This document shows, in pieces, positions 16,706 through 25,601 of a stretch of DNA of 27,142 nucleotides. A model generated the notes under the pieces. That model was given only the letters and a program-made list of their open reading frames with translations. It did not search any database and was not told the origin of the DNA. The DNA comes from Brooklawnia sp937867175. Lineage in GTDB: Bacteria > Actinomycetota > Actinomycetes > Propionibacteriales > Propionibacteriaceae. The stretch is taken from positions 1-27,142 of the forward strand of contig DAISIR010000029.1 in NCBI GenBank assembly GCA_036821905.1. The letters run 5' to 3'. A program made the position numbers and the translations under genes. Each line of letters starts with the position of its first letter. Within the stretch, counting starts at the first letter, position 1.

Positions 16706-18073
16706 ATGAGCGAGCAACTGCCCGGATCTGCCAGTACCCTGCCGACTCGTGCCGAACGCCTGAACCGGCTGCCCTTCGGACGCGAACACGGCAAGCTGCT
16801 GGTCGGTTCGGGGATCGGCTGGGCGCTGGACGCGATGGACGTCGGCCTGATCAGCTACGTGATGGCCGCCCTGGCCGCCACCTGGAAACTGGAGAACACC
16901 CAACTCAGCTGGATCGGCTCAATCGGCTTCGTGGGCATGATGATCGGCGCCTCGGTCGGTGGCCTGCTGGCCGACCGGCTGGGCCGGCGAAACGTCTTCG
17001 CGCTGACGCTGCTCGTCTATGGGCTGGCCACCGGCGCCGCCGCGTTCTCCGTCGGGGTCGCCATGCTGATCGTGCTGCGCTTCATCGTCGGCCTCGGTCT
17101 GGGAGCAGAATTGCCGGTGGCGTCCACCCTGGTCAGCGAGTTCGCACCCCAGCGCATCCGCGGGCGGATGGTTGTCTGGCTGGAGAGCTTCTGGGCCGTC
17201 GGCTGGATCGTTGCCGCGCTGCTTGGCTACTTCCTGGTGCCGAAAGAACCCGGTGGCTGGCCGGGCTGGCGTTGGGCGCTGCTGGTGGGCATCATCCCGG
17301 CGTTCTATGCCCTGGTGGTGCGCCAGGGGTTGCCCGAGTCGGTGCGCTTCTTGGAGTCGAAGGGCCGGCTCGCCGAGGCCGAACGCTCGGTGCGGCTGTT
17401 CGAGAAGCACTCCAACGTTGTTCCGGACGCCGAGTTCGAGGTCGCAGTCACCCAGACCCCGCTCAGCATCGAACCGTCCCAGACCAAGATCTCGATCTTC
17501 TCCCCGTTGCTGCGCAAGCGCACGATCGCGCTGTGGTCGGTCTGGTTCTTCGTCAACCTCAGCTACTACGGGGCCTTCACCTGGCTGCCCACATTGTTGT
17601 TCCGGCAGGGCCATTCGCTGGTGCGTTCGTTTGAATACACCCTGATCATCACCTTGGCCCAGCTACCCGGCTACGCCGTGGCCGCCTGGCTGATCGAGAA
17701 ATGGGGACGCCGCCCAACCCTGGCCACCTTCCTGCTCGGCTCAGGGATCGCCGCCGGCCTGTTCGGTTTGCAGAACTCCACCGCCGGAATCCTGCTGGCA
17801 GGCATGGCCCTGAGCTTCTTCAACCTTGGCGCCTGGGGTGCGTTGTATGCGATCGGCCCCGAGATCTACCCCACCGCGATGCGTGGCACCGGCACTGGGG
17901 CGGCCGCCGCGGCCGGCCGCGTCGCGGCGATCATCGCCCCCCTTGGCGTTCCGTTCCTGCTTGCCGGTGGTGGCAGCCCGCTGGTCTTCGGCGTCTTCGC
18001 CGTCTCCTTCGCGATAGCCGCCGGCAGCGCGCTGTTGCTGCCCGAGCGCAGCCAGCTGAGCATGGTCGAGTAG
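16706..18073 (+). CDS. niaP: MFS transporter, NiaP-like (niacin uptake)
   Basis: Twelve-helix major facilitator of the metabolite:H+ symporter branch, 455 residues. It resembles NiaP niacin transporters along its length. The points of similarity are GWALDAMDVGL near residue 38, motif A GGLLADRLGRR (85-95), the stretch GAELPVASTLVSEF, ESFWAVGW, the paired LPGYAVAAWLIEKWGRRP, and SFFNLGAWGALYA before EIYPTAMRGTGTG. Niacin (nicotinate/nicotinamide) import for NAD synthesis is therefore the best guess; aromatic-acid transport is the alternative. The ATG at 16706 has a good GGAGG site; the frame extends 11 codons upstream without one. No NAD-pathway gene is adjacent. Confidence 0.85.
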   Translation: MSEQLPGSASTLPTRAERLNRLPFGREHGKLLVGSGIGWALDAMDVGLISYVMAALAATWKLENTQLSWIGSIGFVGMMIGASVGGLLADRLGRRNVFALTLLVYGLATGAAAFSVGVAMLIVLRFIVGLGLGAELPVASTLVSEFAPQRIRGRMVVWLESFWAVGWIVAALLGYFLVPKEPGGWPGWRWALLVGIIPAFYALVVRQGLPESVRFLESKGRLAEAERSVRLFEKHSNVVPDAEFEVAVTQTPLSIEPSQTKISIFSPLLRKRTIALWSVWFFVNLSYYGAFTWLPTLLFRQGHSLVRSFEYTLIITLAQLPGYAVAAWLIEKWGRRPTLATFLLGSGIAAGLFGLQNSTAGILLAGMALSFFNLGAWGALYAIGPEIYPTAMRGTGTGAAAAAGRVAAIIAPLGVPFLLAGGGSPLVFGVFAVSFAIAAGSALLLPERSQLSMVE

Positions 18074-18142
18074 TGCCTCCGAGGTTCAGCCCCGCATGAC
18101 ACAATGACCGCATCCGTTTTCGATCCCCGCTAGGTGGCACAG

Positions 18143-20305
18143 ATGCCCATGGATGCGCTCATCGCCCTTCGAGCCGCAGGGGTCGGTCTCCTGCTCGACA
18201 TCAGCGCCGGGCAGTTGCCCGCCGTCCTGCACTGGGGCGCCGACCTCGGTGAGGTCGGCCCGTCCGATTGGGAGGCCCTGCGCCGGGCGCAGCAGATGCC
18301 GGTTATGAACAATGGTGTCGACGTGCCGCTGCGGCTGGCCTTGGTGCCGGAGGGACGCGCCGGCTGGATGGGGCGTCCCGGGCTGTCGGGGTCACGCGGG
18401 GGGCGCGACTGGTCTCCCCGCTTCGAGGTGGTCGAGCTGGAGGTGGACGGTCAGCCGGTCACCGTCGGGGTGCACACGAGCGGAGCGGGCAGCGTTCGGG
18501 TGGCGTGCCGGGACGAAGGTGCTGAACTCGAATTGGAGCTTCTCGTCGAGCTGACCCCGCAAGGGCTGTTGCGCACCCGGGCCGGGGTCCGCAATCTGGG
18601 GGCGGAGGCCTACCAGGTGGACGAACTGCTGGTGGCCCTGCCTGTGCCGGGGCAGGCGCGCGAGCTGCTGGACTTCACCGGACGATGGACCAAGGAACGC
18701 CAACCGCAGCGCCTTCCTCTGGTGATGGGGGAGCATCGCCGCGAGAACCGCCGTGGACGCACCGGGGCGGACGCCGCCCACCAGCTCTGCCTGGGCACCC
18801 GGGGTTTCGGCCATGCGGGTGGCGCAGTCTGGGCGGTGCACACCGCTTGGAGCGGCAACCACGTCCACTACGCCGAACGCGTGAACACCGGGCAGCAGGT
18901 GATCGGCGGTGGGGAGTTGCTGCTGCCAGGCGAGGTGATCTTGGGCCAGGGCGAGCAGTATCTCGGCCCATGGGTCTACGCGAGTCACGGCGAAGGCCTG
19001 GACAACGTCGCCGCCCGCTTCCACGACTGGATGCGCGCGCGGCCACAGCACCCGGCCAGTGCTCGCCCGGTGACCCTGAACGTCTGGGAGGCGGTCTACT
19101 TCGACCATCGACTGGACAAGCTGCTCGAACTGGTCGACCGGGCCGCGGAAGTCGGGGTGGAACGCTTCGTGCTTGACGACGGCTGGTTCGGAGGTCGCCG
19201 TGACGACACCGCTGGGCTGGGCGACTGGTGGGTCAGCCCGCAGATGTGGCCCGATGGGCTGGAGCCGCTGATCAGCGCGGTCAAGGCCAAGGGCATGCAG
19301 TTCGGGTTGTGGGTCGAGCCCGAGATGGTCAACATGGATTCAGATCTCGCCCGAGCGCACCCGGAGTGGGTGATGCAGACGGGCGGACGGCTGCCCGTCG
19401 AGTCCCGCCACCAGCAGGTGCTGAACCTGGCCATCCCGCAGGCCTACGCCCAAGTGCGCGACCAGTTGAGCGAGATCCTGCGACGCTACGAGATCGACTA
19501 CCTCAAGTGGGACCACAACCGTGACCTGGTGGACGCGGGGTCGGCCGGTTCCGGGCGTCCGGCCGTGCACGCACAGACCCTGGCCGCCTACCGGCTGATG
19601 GATGAGTTGCGTGCGGTGCGTCCCGGCCTGGAAATCGAGTCCTGCGCTTCGGGGGGTGCGCGCGTCGACCTCGAGGTCTTGCAGCGCACCGACCGGGTCT
19701 GGGCGTCCGATTGCATCGACGCACTGGAACGTCAGCAGATCGACTGGTGGACCAAGCAACTTATCCCACCCGAACTGGTCGGCTCACATATCGCCTCGGT
19801 ACCGTTCCACACCACCGGACGCATCCTTGGGCTGCCGATGCGGGCCGCCACCGCCGTCTTCGGGCACTTGGGGATCGAATGGGACATCACCCAAGCCGGC
19901 CCCGAGGAACTGGCGGTGCTGAAGGGGTGGATCGACTGGCACAAACAGCACCGCGCGCTGCTGCACAGTGGGCGAATGGTGCGCCTCGACTGGCCCGACG
20001 ATGAGCTCCGCGTGCACGGCATGGTTGACGACTCCGGCGGAATCTTCTCGGTCGCGATGGTCGCCATGCCGGGGCCGATGGGTCTCGGGCTGCTGCCGCT
20101 TCCCGGTCTGGAGCCGCAGGCCCGCTACCGCGTCCAGGTTGTCTTCGCCGACCAGATAGTGCAGCTGCCGCAGGCGTGGCAGGCAGCACCGATCGAACTC
20201 AGCGGTGCCCAGCTGGCCGCAGGTGTGCTCCGGGCGCCCGTGATGTTCACCGACCAGGTGCTGGTCGTCGAGGCGCGACGCGTCCGGGCCGACACTGAGA
20301 GCTGA
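18143..20305 (+). CDS. Alpha-galactosidase, glycoside hydrolase family 36
   Basis: Retaining enzyme releasing alpha-linked galactose from melibiose, raffinose and related sugars; no signal peptide, so cytoplasmic. About 720 residues, standard for GH36. A beta-sandwich domain fills roughly the first 300 residues. The barrel follows, with FVLDDGWFGGRRDDTAGLGD, the nucleophile Asp457 (YLKWDHNRDL) and the acid/base Asp523 (RVWASDCIDALERQQ), and the CASGGARVD loop between them. A small beta domain ends the protein. The start is uncertain: the ATG at 18143 has AGGTGG five bases upstream and is preferred. A GTG at 18134 and an ATG at 18149 are alternatives. A CACAAT at 18100-18105 may be its -10 element. 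No transporter is adjacent. Confidence 0.93.
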   Translation: MPMDALIALRAAGVGLLLDISAGQLPAVLHWGADLGEVGPSDWEALRRAQQMPVMNNGVDVPLRLALVPEGRAGWMGRPGLSGSRGGRDWSPRFEVVELEVDGQPVTVGVHTSGAGSVRVACRDEGAELELELLVELTPQGLLRTRAGVRNLGAEAYQVDELLVALPVPGQARELLDFTGRWTKERQPQRLPLVMGEHRRENRRGRTGADAAHQLCLGTRGFGHAGGAVWAVHTAWSGNHVHYAERVNTGQQVIGGGELLLPGEVILGQGEQYLGPWVYASHGEGLDNVAARFHDWMRARPQHPASARPVTLNVWEAVYFDHRLDKLLELVDRAAEVGVERFVLDDGWFGGRRDDTAGLGDWWVSPQMWPDGLEPLISAVKAKGMQFGLWVEPEMVNMDSDLARAHPEWVMQTGGRLPVESRHQQVLNLAIPQAYAQVRDQLSEILRRYEIDYLKWDHNRDLVDAGSAGSGRPAVHAQTLAAYRLMDELRAVRPGLEIESCASGGARVDLEVLQRTDRVWASDCIDALERQQIDWWTKQLIPPELVGSHIASVPFHTTGRILGLPMRAATAVFGHLGIEWDITQAGPEELAVLKGWIDWHKQHRALLHSGRMVRLDWPDDELRVHGMVDDSGGIFSVAMVAMPGPMGLGLLPLPGLEPQARYRVQVVFADQIVQLPQAWQAAPIELSGAQLAAGVLRAPVMFTDQVLVVEARRVRADTES

Positions 20306-20307
20306 CA

Positions 20308-20313
20308 TACCCT
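20308..20313 (+). promoter_or_regulatory. Candidate -10 element, leaderless dusB
   Basis: TACCCT fits TANNNT and ends 7 bases before the dusB GTG; it starts three bases after the alpha-galactosidase stop. No clear ribosome binding site serves dusB, so a leaderless mRNA is suggested. Read-through from the upstream gene is also possible. Confidence 0.42.
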
Positions 20314-20320
20314 TGGGCAG

Positions 20321-21502
20321 GTGAACGATTCGGCCACCACGACCGGTGCACGGCTGTTGCCGCCCCTTCGACTGGGTTCGCCGTCGAACCCGGACGCGCT
20401 GGTCGTCGACACCCCGGTGATCCTGGCCCCGATGGCGGGGGTCACCAACGCCGCCTACCGGCAGCTCTGCCGTGAGCAGGGGGCAGGGCTCTATGTCTGC
20501 GAGATGATCACCGCCCGCGGGCTGGTGGTGGGTGACTCGAAGACCGCCGAGATGCTGACCTTCTGGCCGCAGGAGGAGGTTCGCTCGGTGCAGACCTACG
20601 GCGTCGACCCGCCCTCGCTGGAGGTTGCGGTCGCCATCTTGTGCGACAGCTTCGGCGTCGATCATATCGACCTCAACTTCGGTTGCCCGGTGCCGAAGGT
20701 GACCCGCAAGGGCGGCGGCGGTGTCCTGCCCTGGAAGCTCGACCTGGTGCGCGCGATCATGACCAGCACCGTTCGGGCCGCCGATCGCCACGGGGTGCCG
20801 GTCACTGTCAAGACGAGGATCGGGATCGACGACCAGCACCTGACCTTCCTCGACATGGGGCGCATCGCCGAGGACGCCGGGGTCGCCGCGATCTGCCTGC
20901 ACGCCCGCACGGTTGCCCAGGCCTACTCCGGCCGGGCCGATTGGGACGCCATCACCGAACTGGTCCAGGCCGTCGAGATCCCGGTGTTGGGCAACGGCGA
21001 TATCTGGGAGGCCGCCGACGCGGTCGCGATGGTCCAACAGACCGGTTGCGCCGGGGTCGAGATCGGCCGGGGCTGCCTGGGGCGTCCGTGGCTCTTCCGT
21101 GACTTGGCGGCGGCCTTCGCCGGCGAGCCGGTCACCACCCTGCCCGACCTGGGCGAGGTCGCGGCCATCGTCCGGCGCCATGCCGAGTTGCTGGCCCAGC
21201 TGTGGGGCGAGCCGCACGGCATGAAGGATCTGCGCAAGCACATGGCCTGGTACTTCAAGGGTTTCCCGATCGGGGGAGAGCTGCGGCACAGCCTCGGGAT
21301 GGTCGCGAGCCTGGCGGAGTTGGACCAGCTGCTCGGCCAGCTCGATGTTGACGCCCGCTACCCGGTCGCCGAACTCGGACGCCCCCGCGGCCGCCAGGGC
21401 GGCCCGCGGTCGAAGGTCGCCATGCCTTGGGGGTGGCTGGATGACCGTTGCGGGCTGGAACTAGACCTGAGTGCTGCCGAATTGGAGATCTCCGGCGGCT
21501 GA
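20321..21502 (+). CDS. dusB: tRNA-dihydrouridine synthase (DusB type)
   Basis: FMN enzyme that reduces specific uridines in tRNA to dihydrouridine using NADPH. The 393-residue protein has the TIM-barrel phrases in order: VILAPMAGVTNAAYR (33-47), HIDLNFGCPVPKVTRKGGG (115-133) with catalytic Cys122, VTVKTRIG, AICLHARTVAQ, VLGNGDIW, and GVEIGRGCLGRPWLF. A helical RNA-binding domain follows (HGMKDLRKHMAWYFKGFP). Start is GTG at 20321, 15 bases after the previous gene. The last 60 or so residues, rich in Arg/Gly then acidic, are less conserved. Specificity as DusB follows the bacterial family and is not proved by sequence alone. Confidence 0.94.
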   Translation: MNDSATTTGARLLPPLRLGSPSNPDALVVDTPVILAPMAGVTNAAYRQLCREQGAGLYVCEMITARGLVVGDSKTAEMLTFWPQEEVRSVQTYGVDPPSLEVAVAILCDSFGVDHIDLNFGCPVPKVTRKGGGGVLPWKLDLVRAIMTSTVRAADRHGVPVTVKTRIGIDDQHLTFLDMGRIAEDAGVAAICLHARTVAQAYSGRADWDAITELVQAVEIPVLGNGDIWEAADAVAMVQQTGCAGVEIGRGCLGRPWLFRDLAAAFAGEPVTTLPDLGEVAAIVRRHAELLAQLWGEPHGMKDLRKHMAWYFKGFPIGGELRHSLGMVASLAELDQLLGQLDVDARYPVAELGRPRGRQGGPRSKVAMPWGWLDDRCGLELDLSAAELEISGG

Positions 21503-21534
21503 CCTGGGCGGGGCCTGCGCCCGCGGTGATCAAT

Positions 21535-21573
21535 GCGGATGATCAGCCGCGTAGTCCCTGCGTGGTCATCCGC
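21535..21573 (+). terminator. Hairpin between dusB and dgt
   Basis: GCGGATGATCA (21535-21545) pairs with TGGTCATCCGC (21563-21573) over 11 base pairs with one G-U pair, around a 17-base loop. It lies 32 bases after the dusB stop. No U-run follows, so it is a candidate non-canonical terminator or a processing signal. Confidence 0.5.
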
Positions 21574-21609
21574 GTCGCGTTGTCGGTGTCGTGTGGCAGC
21601 CTTGGCACC

Positions 21610-22728
21610 ATGAGTTCCGACGCGCCGCGGCTCAACCCTCGGGCCATCAGTTGGGCGGCAACCATGCAGGGTCACGGCTGCGACCTGGTGGTTGCCCACC
21701 GAGACAGCAGCGTCCGTATCCACAGCGGTGAACCGATCGGACGCGAGGCCCGTGAAGAACGTGAGGCCGCCACCCTGCGTCCCGGTGCGACGCTGGCCAA
21801 GGGCGCGGGGGAGCGGGCGCGCCCAGAGGCTCCCGACCCGGAACGCACCTGCTTCCAGCGCGACCGCGACCGCATCGTCCACTCGACAGCCTTCCGTCGG
21901 CTGGCTGGCAAGACCCAGGTGGTCGTCCACCCGACCGATCATCAGCGAACCCGCCTCACCCACGCCCTCGAGGTCGCTCAGGTCGCAACCTCCATCGCCC
22001 GTGCCGTCGGGGCCAACGTGACCTTGGCAGAGGCGATAGCCCTGGGGCATGACTGCGGACATGGGCCCGGGGGACATGCCTCCGAGGAGGCCTTTGACGC
22101 GTTCCTGCCGGACGGCTTCGACCATGGACCGTGGGGCGCCGATGTCGCGCTCGCGGAACTGAACCTGTGTGCGCAGACCCTGGACGGCATCCGCAACCAC
22201 TCCTGGTCGCGTCCGGCGCCGGCCACCATCGAGGGTGAGATCGTCAGTTGGGCCGACCGGATCGCCTATTGCGCCCACGACCTGGAGGACGCCATCTCCG
22301 CACAGATCGTTCGTCCCAACGAGTTGCCGGCGCTGGTCGTCGAACGGCTCGGCACCTGCCGCCGGGAGCAACTCGGGGTGCTCATCCGGGCGGTGAGCGC
22401 GACAGCCACTGCCCGCGGGGTGATCGGGATGGACGCAGACACCGCCGAGTCATTGGCGGCGCTGCGTAAGTTCAACTACGAACACATCTACACCCGCGGT
22501 GAATCCCTCGCGCAGTCGCAGGCGGTCATCGCGGTCCTGCAAGACCTGGTGTCGTTCTACACCGACAACCCGATGGCGCTGCCGGCCGCCTTCCGTGCCG
22601 ATGACGGGGTGCTCGCCGCGGTCACCTACGTAGCCGGCATGACCGACCGGTTCGCCTTCGACCAGGCCGAGCGGCTGCTCGGCTGGGCGCACCAGCGGCT
22701 GCCACGTGGCATCGGGCACGGAGCCTGA
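21610..22728 (+). CDS. dgt: Deoxyguanosinetriphosphate triphosphohydrolase-like HD protein
   Basis: Predicted HD-domain dNTP triphosphohydrolase, 372 residues, cleaving dNTPs to nucleoside and triphosphate. Metal ligands are His118 (RTRLTHALEVAQ), His147-Asp148 (GHDCGHGPGGHASEE) and Asp216 (SWADRIAYCAHDLED). The entry phrase FQRDRDRIVHSTAFRRLAGKTQV is diagnostic of the family. The N-terminal 75 residues are an extension not found in E. coli Dgt but typical, from memory, of a shorter actinobacterial branch. The ATG at 21610 has no strong Shine-Dalgarno; CAGCCT lies 7 bases before it, which may be a -10 element. A frame opening at 21448 overlaps dusB and is rejected. True substrate among dNTPs is unknown. 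Confidence 0.88.
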   Translation: MSSDAPRLNPRAISWAATMQGHGCDLVVAHRDSSVRIHSGEPIGREAREEREAATLRPGATLAKGAGERARPEAPDPERTCFQRDRDRIVHSTAFRRLAGKTQVVVHPTDHQRTRLTHALEVAQVATSIARAVGANVTLAEAIALGHDCGHGPGGHASEEAFDAFLPDGFDHGPWGADVALAELNLCAQTLDGIRNHSWSRPAPATIEGEIVSWADRIAYCAHDLEDAISAQIVRPNELPALVVERLGTCRREQLGVLIRAVSATATARGVIGMDADTAESLAALRKFNYEHIYTRGESLAQSQAVIAVLQDLVSFYTDNPMALPAAFRADDGVLAAVTYVAGMTDRFAFDQAERLLGWAHQRLPRGIGHGA

Positions 22729-22738
22729 AACCGCAGAT

Positions 22739-22754
22739 CTGGCACCTACGCCAG
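22739..22754. terminator. Small hairpin between convergent dgt and fetB
   Basis: CTGGC and GCCAG form a 5-bp stem with a 6-base loop in the 37-base gap between the two convergent stops. The stem is short and no U-run follows, so termination activity is only a possibility. Confidence 0.3.
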
Positions 22755-22765
22755 GTAGCCGCCCG

Positions 22766-23533
22766 TCAGGCGCGCAACGCGCCGCGAAGGTCGGTCGGCA
22801 GCAGGTACGCGGCAGCGATCATGCGGTGCATGACGGTCACCGTGATCACCTGACCGACCAGGATCCCGACCAGCACCAACAGCTGGGAAGCGCCGGCCTG
22901 CAGCGGCGTGCCGCCACCCAGCAGCACACCGATGAAGGCGCCCGGCAACGTCACCAACCCGACCGTGCGCGTGGAGTCGAGGGTGGGCACCAGCGGTTCG
23001 GATGCCACCGGCTCGAGTACCATCCAGATGGCCCGTCGCCTGGGCAGCCCGAGGGCCAAGACCCCTTCGTAGATGCCGATTTTGTCGCGTAACTCCGGGA
23101 AGAACCGTCGTCCGGCGAGGGTGTGCGCGGTCATCATGTTGCCGACGACGATGCTGCCGATGGGGATGAGGGAGAGGCCGTTGAACGGTGCCGTCCCGGT
23201 GAGGAAGACGATCAAGAGCACGGGGATCGCGCCGGACGCCATCGCCAGTGCCGACCACCACCACACATTGCGGGTGCCGACCCGCCCGGTGGTGGTGAAG
23301 ACTGCGATGGTGAACATCGCCAGCACGAACAGTGCCGAGCTCCACAGTTGCTGGATGGCTAGCACGATGATGCTGGAGACGGCGGTCAACTGAAGGGCCG
23401 CCCGAACCGCGGCGACCACGATCTGGCCCTTGATCTGGAGCCGGCCCCACGATGCCACGAGCGTCCCGAGGATGACCAGCACGACCAAGGCGATGGCAAG
23501 GTTCCAGGTCGGTTCTATCTGCACACCGGTCAT
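22766..23533 (-). CDS. fetB: FetB-type (UPF0014) ABC transporter permease
   Basis: Integral membrane protein of 255 residues, UPF0014/FetB family; the E. coli FetAB system is described as a putative iron exporter and plant relatives act in aluminium tolerance. About seven hydrophobic segments are visible. Family phrases are IKGQIVVAAVRAALQLTAV near residue 30, PIGSIVVGNMMTA in the middle, and TRTVGLVTLPGAFIGVLLGG with GQVITVTV near the C-terminus. The ATG at 23533 is the likely start; the frame extends far upstream through dnaG in antisense and that part is not coding. No FetA-type ATPase gene is adjacent, so the partner must lie elsewhere. It is divergent from dnaG and convergent with dgt. 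Confidence 0.88.
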   Translation of the reverse strand: MTGVQIEPTWNLAIALVVLVILGTLVASWGRLQIKGQIVVAAVRAALQLTAVSSIIVLAIQQLWSSALFVLAMFTIAVFTTTGRVGTRNVWWWSALAMASGAIPVLLIVFLTGTAPFNGLSLIPIGSIVVGNMMTAHTLAGRRFFPELRDKIGIYEGVLALGLPRRRAIWMVLEPVASEPLVPTLDSTRTVGLVTLPGAFIGVLLGGGTPLQAGASQLLVLVGILVGQVITVTVMHRMIAAAYLLPTDLRGALRA

Positions 23534-23619
23534 CCTGCCACCGACGGGGTCGGCCGCCGATCGCGGCCGGTGCGCCGACGGTCGTCTTGGCCCTCGGCTC
23601 TGGTGACACAGCGGCGGAA

Positions 23620-23625
23620 TACACT
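23620..23625 (+). promoter_or_regulatory. Candidate -10 element, leaderless dnaG
   Basis: TACACT (two mismatches to TATAAT) ends 7 bases before the dnaG ATG. There is no good ribosome binding site in the seven bases between. No clear -35 element is seen. Confidence 0.45.
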
Positions 23626-23632
23626 GGCGGCC

Positions 23633-25504
23633 ATGGTCGGGCGGATCAACGAGGAGGACATCGCGTTGGTCCGCGAGCGTGCCCGCATCGAGGACGTGGT
23701 GGGCGGCTACCTGCAGTTGCGCAATGCCGGTGGGGGCTCGTTGAAGGGCCTTTGCCCTTTCCATGACGAGAAGACCCCCAGTTTCCAGGTGACGCCGGCC
23801 CGCGGCTTCTTCTACTGCTTCGGCTGCGGTGAAGGAGGTGACGTGATCACCTTCATCCAGAAGATCGACAACCTCACCTTCACTGAGGCCGTCCAACTGC
23901 TGGCCGACAAGGTCGGCGTCCAGCTGCGGTTCACCGACGACGGGCGTCCTGCCGTGCAACCGGGGCTACGGCAGCGCATCTTCGCCGCCAACCAGGCGGC
24001 CGCCGAGTTCTACCAGCGGCAAATCACCACACCGGAGGCCGTCGTCTTCCGCAGGTTCGTGGCTGGTCGCGGCTTCGACCGGGCCACCGCGGAGTACTTC
24101 GGCATGGGCTATGCCCCCAAGGACGGCAAGGCGTTGCGCAATCATCTGCGGGCCGCCGGTTTCAGCGATGAGGAACTCGTCAAGGCGGGCCTGGTACGCG
24201 AGGCCGGCTGGGACTTCTTCCAGGGGCGGGTGCTGTGGCCGATCAAGGACTCGGCGCAGTCGGTGCTCGGGTTCGGAGCCCGCCGCGTCCACGACGACGA
24301 TCGGATGCCGGCGAAGTACCTCAACACCCCCGAAACCCCGGTCTACAAGAAGTCGCACGTGCTGTACGGGCTCGACCTCGCCCGGCAGCCGATCGGACGC
24401 AAGTCACAGGCGGTGGTGGTGGAGGGTTACACCGATGTGATGGCCTGCCACCTGTCCGGCATCGACACCGCCGTCGCGTCCTGCGGCACCGCGTTCGGAC
24501 CCGATCACGCCCGTGTGCTGCAGCGGCTGATGGGCAACAATGACGCGTTCAACGGTGAGGTGGTCTTCACCTTCGACGGTGATGCCGCCGGCCAGGCGGC
24601 CGCGCTCAAGGTCTTCAACCTTGACCAGGCGTTCGTGGCGCAGACCTACGTCGCGGTCGAACCCAACGGCCTCGACCCGTGCGATCTGCGGCTACAGGCG
24701 GGGGAGCCTGCGGTTCGTGAACTGGTGGGACGCCGGATCCCGTTGTATCGGTTCGTGATGCGCAACGTGGTCGGCCAGTACGACCTCGACCGGGTCGATG
24801 GCCGGCTGCAGGCGGTGCGGGCCGCTGCGCCGCTGCTGTCCAGCATCCGGGACGCGTCCTTGGTTCGTGGGTATCTGCACGACCTGGCTCAGTTGGTCGG
24901 TATGGACATCGAGGATGTCCGGCAGATCGCCGCCCAGCAGACGCGGCGTCCGATGCCGGCAGCCCGTGACGAGCCGGCCAGCAGGCGTCCGGCGCCGAAC
25001 GCTGCGGCCGGGCCCACGCTGGACGGCCTGTCGTTGCCTTGGCCGGACGCCGACGACCGCAACACCGCGGTCGAACGCGGGACGCTGAAGCTGATGCTGC
25101 AGCACCCGACTCTGTTCGACTCCGCATGGAACGAGGTGCTGCCCGACGACTTCACGCACCCCGCCTATCGGGCGCTGTTCGAGGTGATCCTGGCCAATGC
25201 CTTCCAAGCCGAACGCTGGACCGAGCGGCTTCAGAGCAATGCCGGGGACGAGATGCTTCGGCAGTTGCAGGTGGCGCTGCTGGTGGAGCCGATCCTGCGC
25301 AGCCCGGACGAGACCTACGCGTCCGCCTACACCGCGCGTCTGCAACTGCTCAGCACGGTTCGGCGGCTGACAGAGTTGAGGTCCCGGCTGCAGCGGGTCA
25401 ACCCGGTCGAGCATGCGTCCGCGCACAAGCAGGCGTTCAGTGAACTGATCGCCCTCGAGGCACGGCGGCGGGCGCTGGAGGCCGCCAGCAGCGGAGCAGA
25501 CTGA
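23633..25504 (+). CDS. dnaG: DNA primase
   Basis: Makes RNA primers at the replication fork; 623 residues, full length. The N-terminal CHC2 zinc finger is complete: Cys41, His44, Cys62 and Cys65 (LCPFHDEKTPSFQV, then FFYCFGCGEGGD). The Toprim core follows with Glu264 (VVVEGYTDVMA) and Asp315/Asp317 (TFDGDAAGQA). The C-terminal 180 residues after a Pro/Ala-rich linker form the helicase-binding domain. The ATG at 23633 starts exactly at the conserved RINEEDIALVRERARIEDVV; the frame extends 21 codons upstream into the promoter. A sigma-factor-like gene follows, recalling the classic dnaG-rpoD adjacency. Confidence 0.97.
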   Translation: MVGRINEEDIALVRERARIEDVVGGYLQLRNAGGGSLKGLCPFHDEKTPSFQVTPARGFFYCFGCGEGGDVITFIQKIDNLTFTEAVQLLADKVGVQLRFTDDGRPAVQPGLRQRIFAANQAAAEFYQRQITTPEAVVFRRFVAGRGFDRATAEYFGMGYAPKDGKALRNHLRAAGFSDEELVKAGLVREAGWDFFQGRVLWPIKDSAQSVLGFGARRVHDDDRMPAKYLNTPETPVYKKSHVLYGLDLARQPIGRKSQAVVVEGYTDVMACHLSGIDTAVASCGTAFGPDHARVLQRLMGNNDAFNGEVVFTFDGDAAGQAAALKVFNLDQAFVAQTYVAVEPNGLDPCDLRLQAGEPAVRELVGRRIPLYRFVMRNVVGQYDLDRVDGRLQAVRAAAPLLSSIRDASLVRGYLHDLAQLVGMDIEDVRQIAAQQTRRPMPAARDEPASRRPAPNAAAGPTLDGLSLPWPDADDRNTAVERGTLKLMLQHPTLFDSAWNEVLPDDFTHPAYRALFEVILANAFQAERWTERLQSNAGDEMLRQLQVALLVEPILRSPDETYASAYTARLQLLSTVRRLTELRSRLQRVNPVEHASAHKQAFSELIALEARRRALEAASSGAD

Positions 25505-25601
25505 ACAGGGTTCCGCAAGCGATCCACAGCGGTCGGTGTTGTCCGTTTCGGGGCTGTGGGTGACCCGAATCCGACCGACGCCGGGGACCAGGCTTGGGAC
25601 C

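Noticed and set aside
19784..21289. Minus-strand open frame of 501 codons across the alpha-galactosidase and dusB genes
   Set aside because: It spans two well-supported genes on the other strand and has no recognisable family; a GC-skew shadow.
25521..25529. DnaA-box-like sequence near GATCCACAG
   Set aside because: A single imperfect match, without a cluster of boxes or an AT-rich region, is no evidence of an origin.
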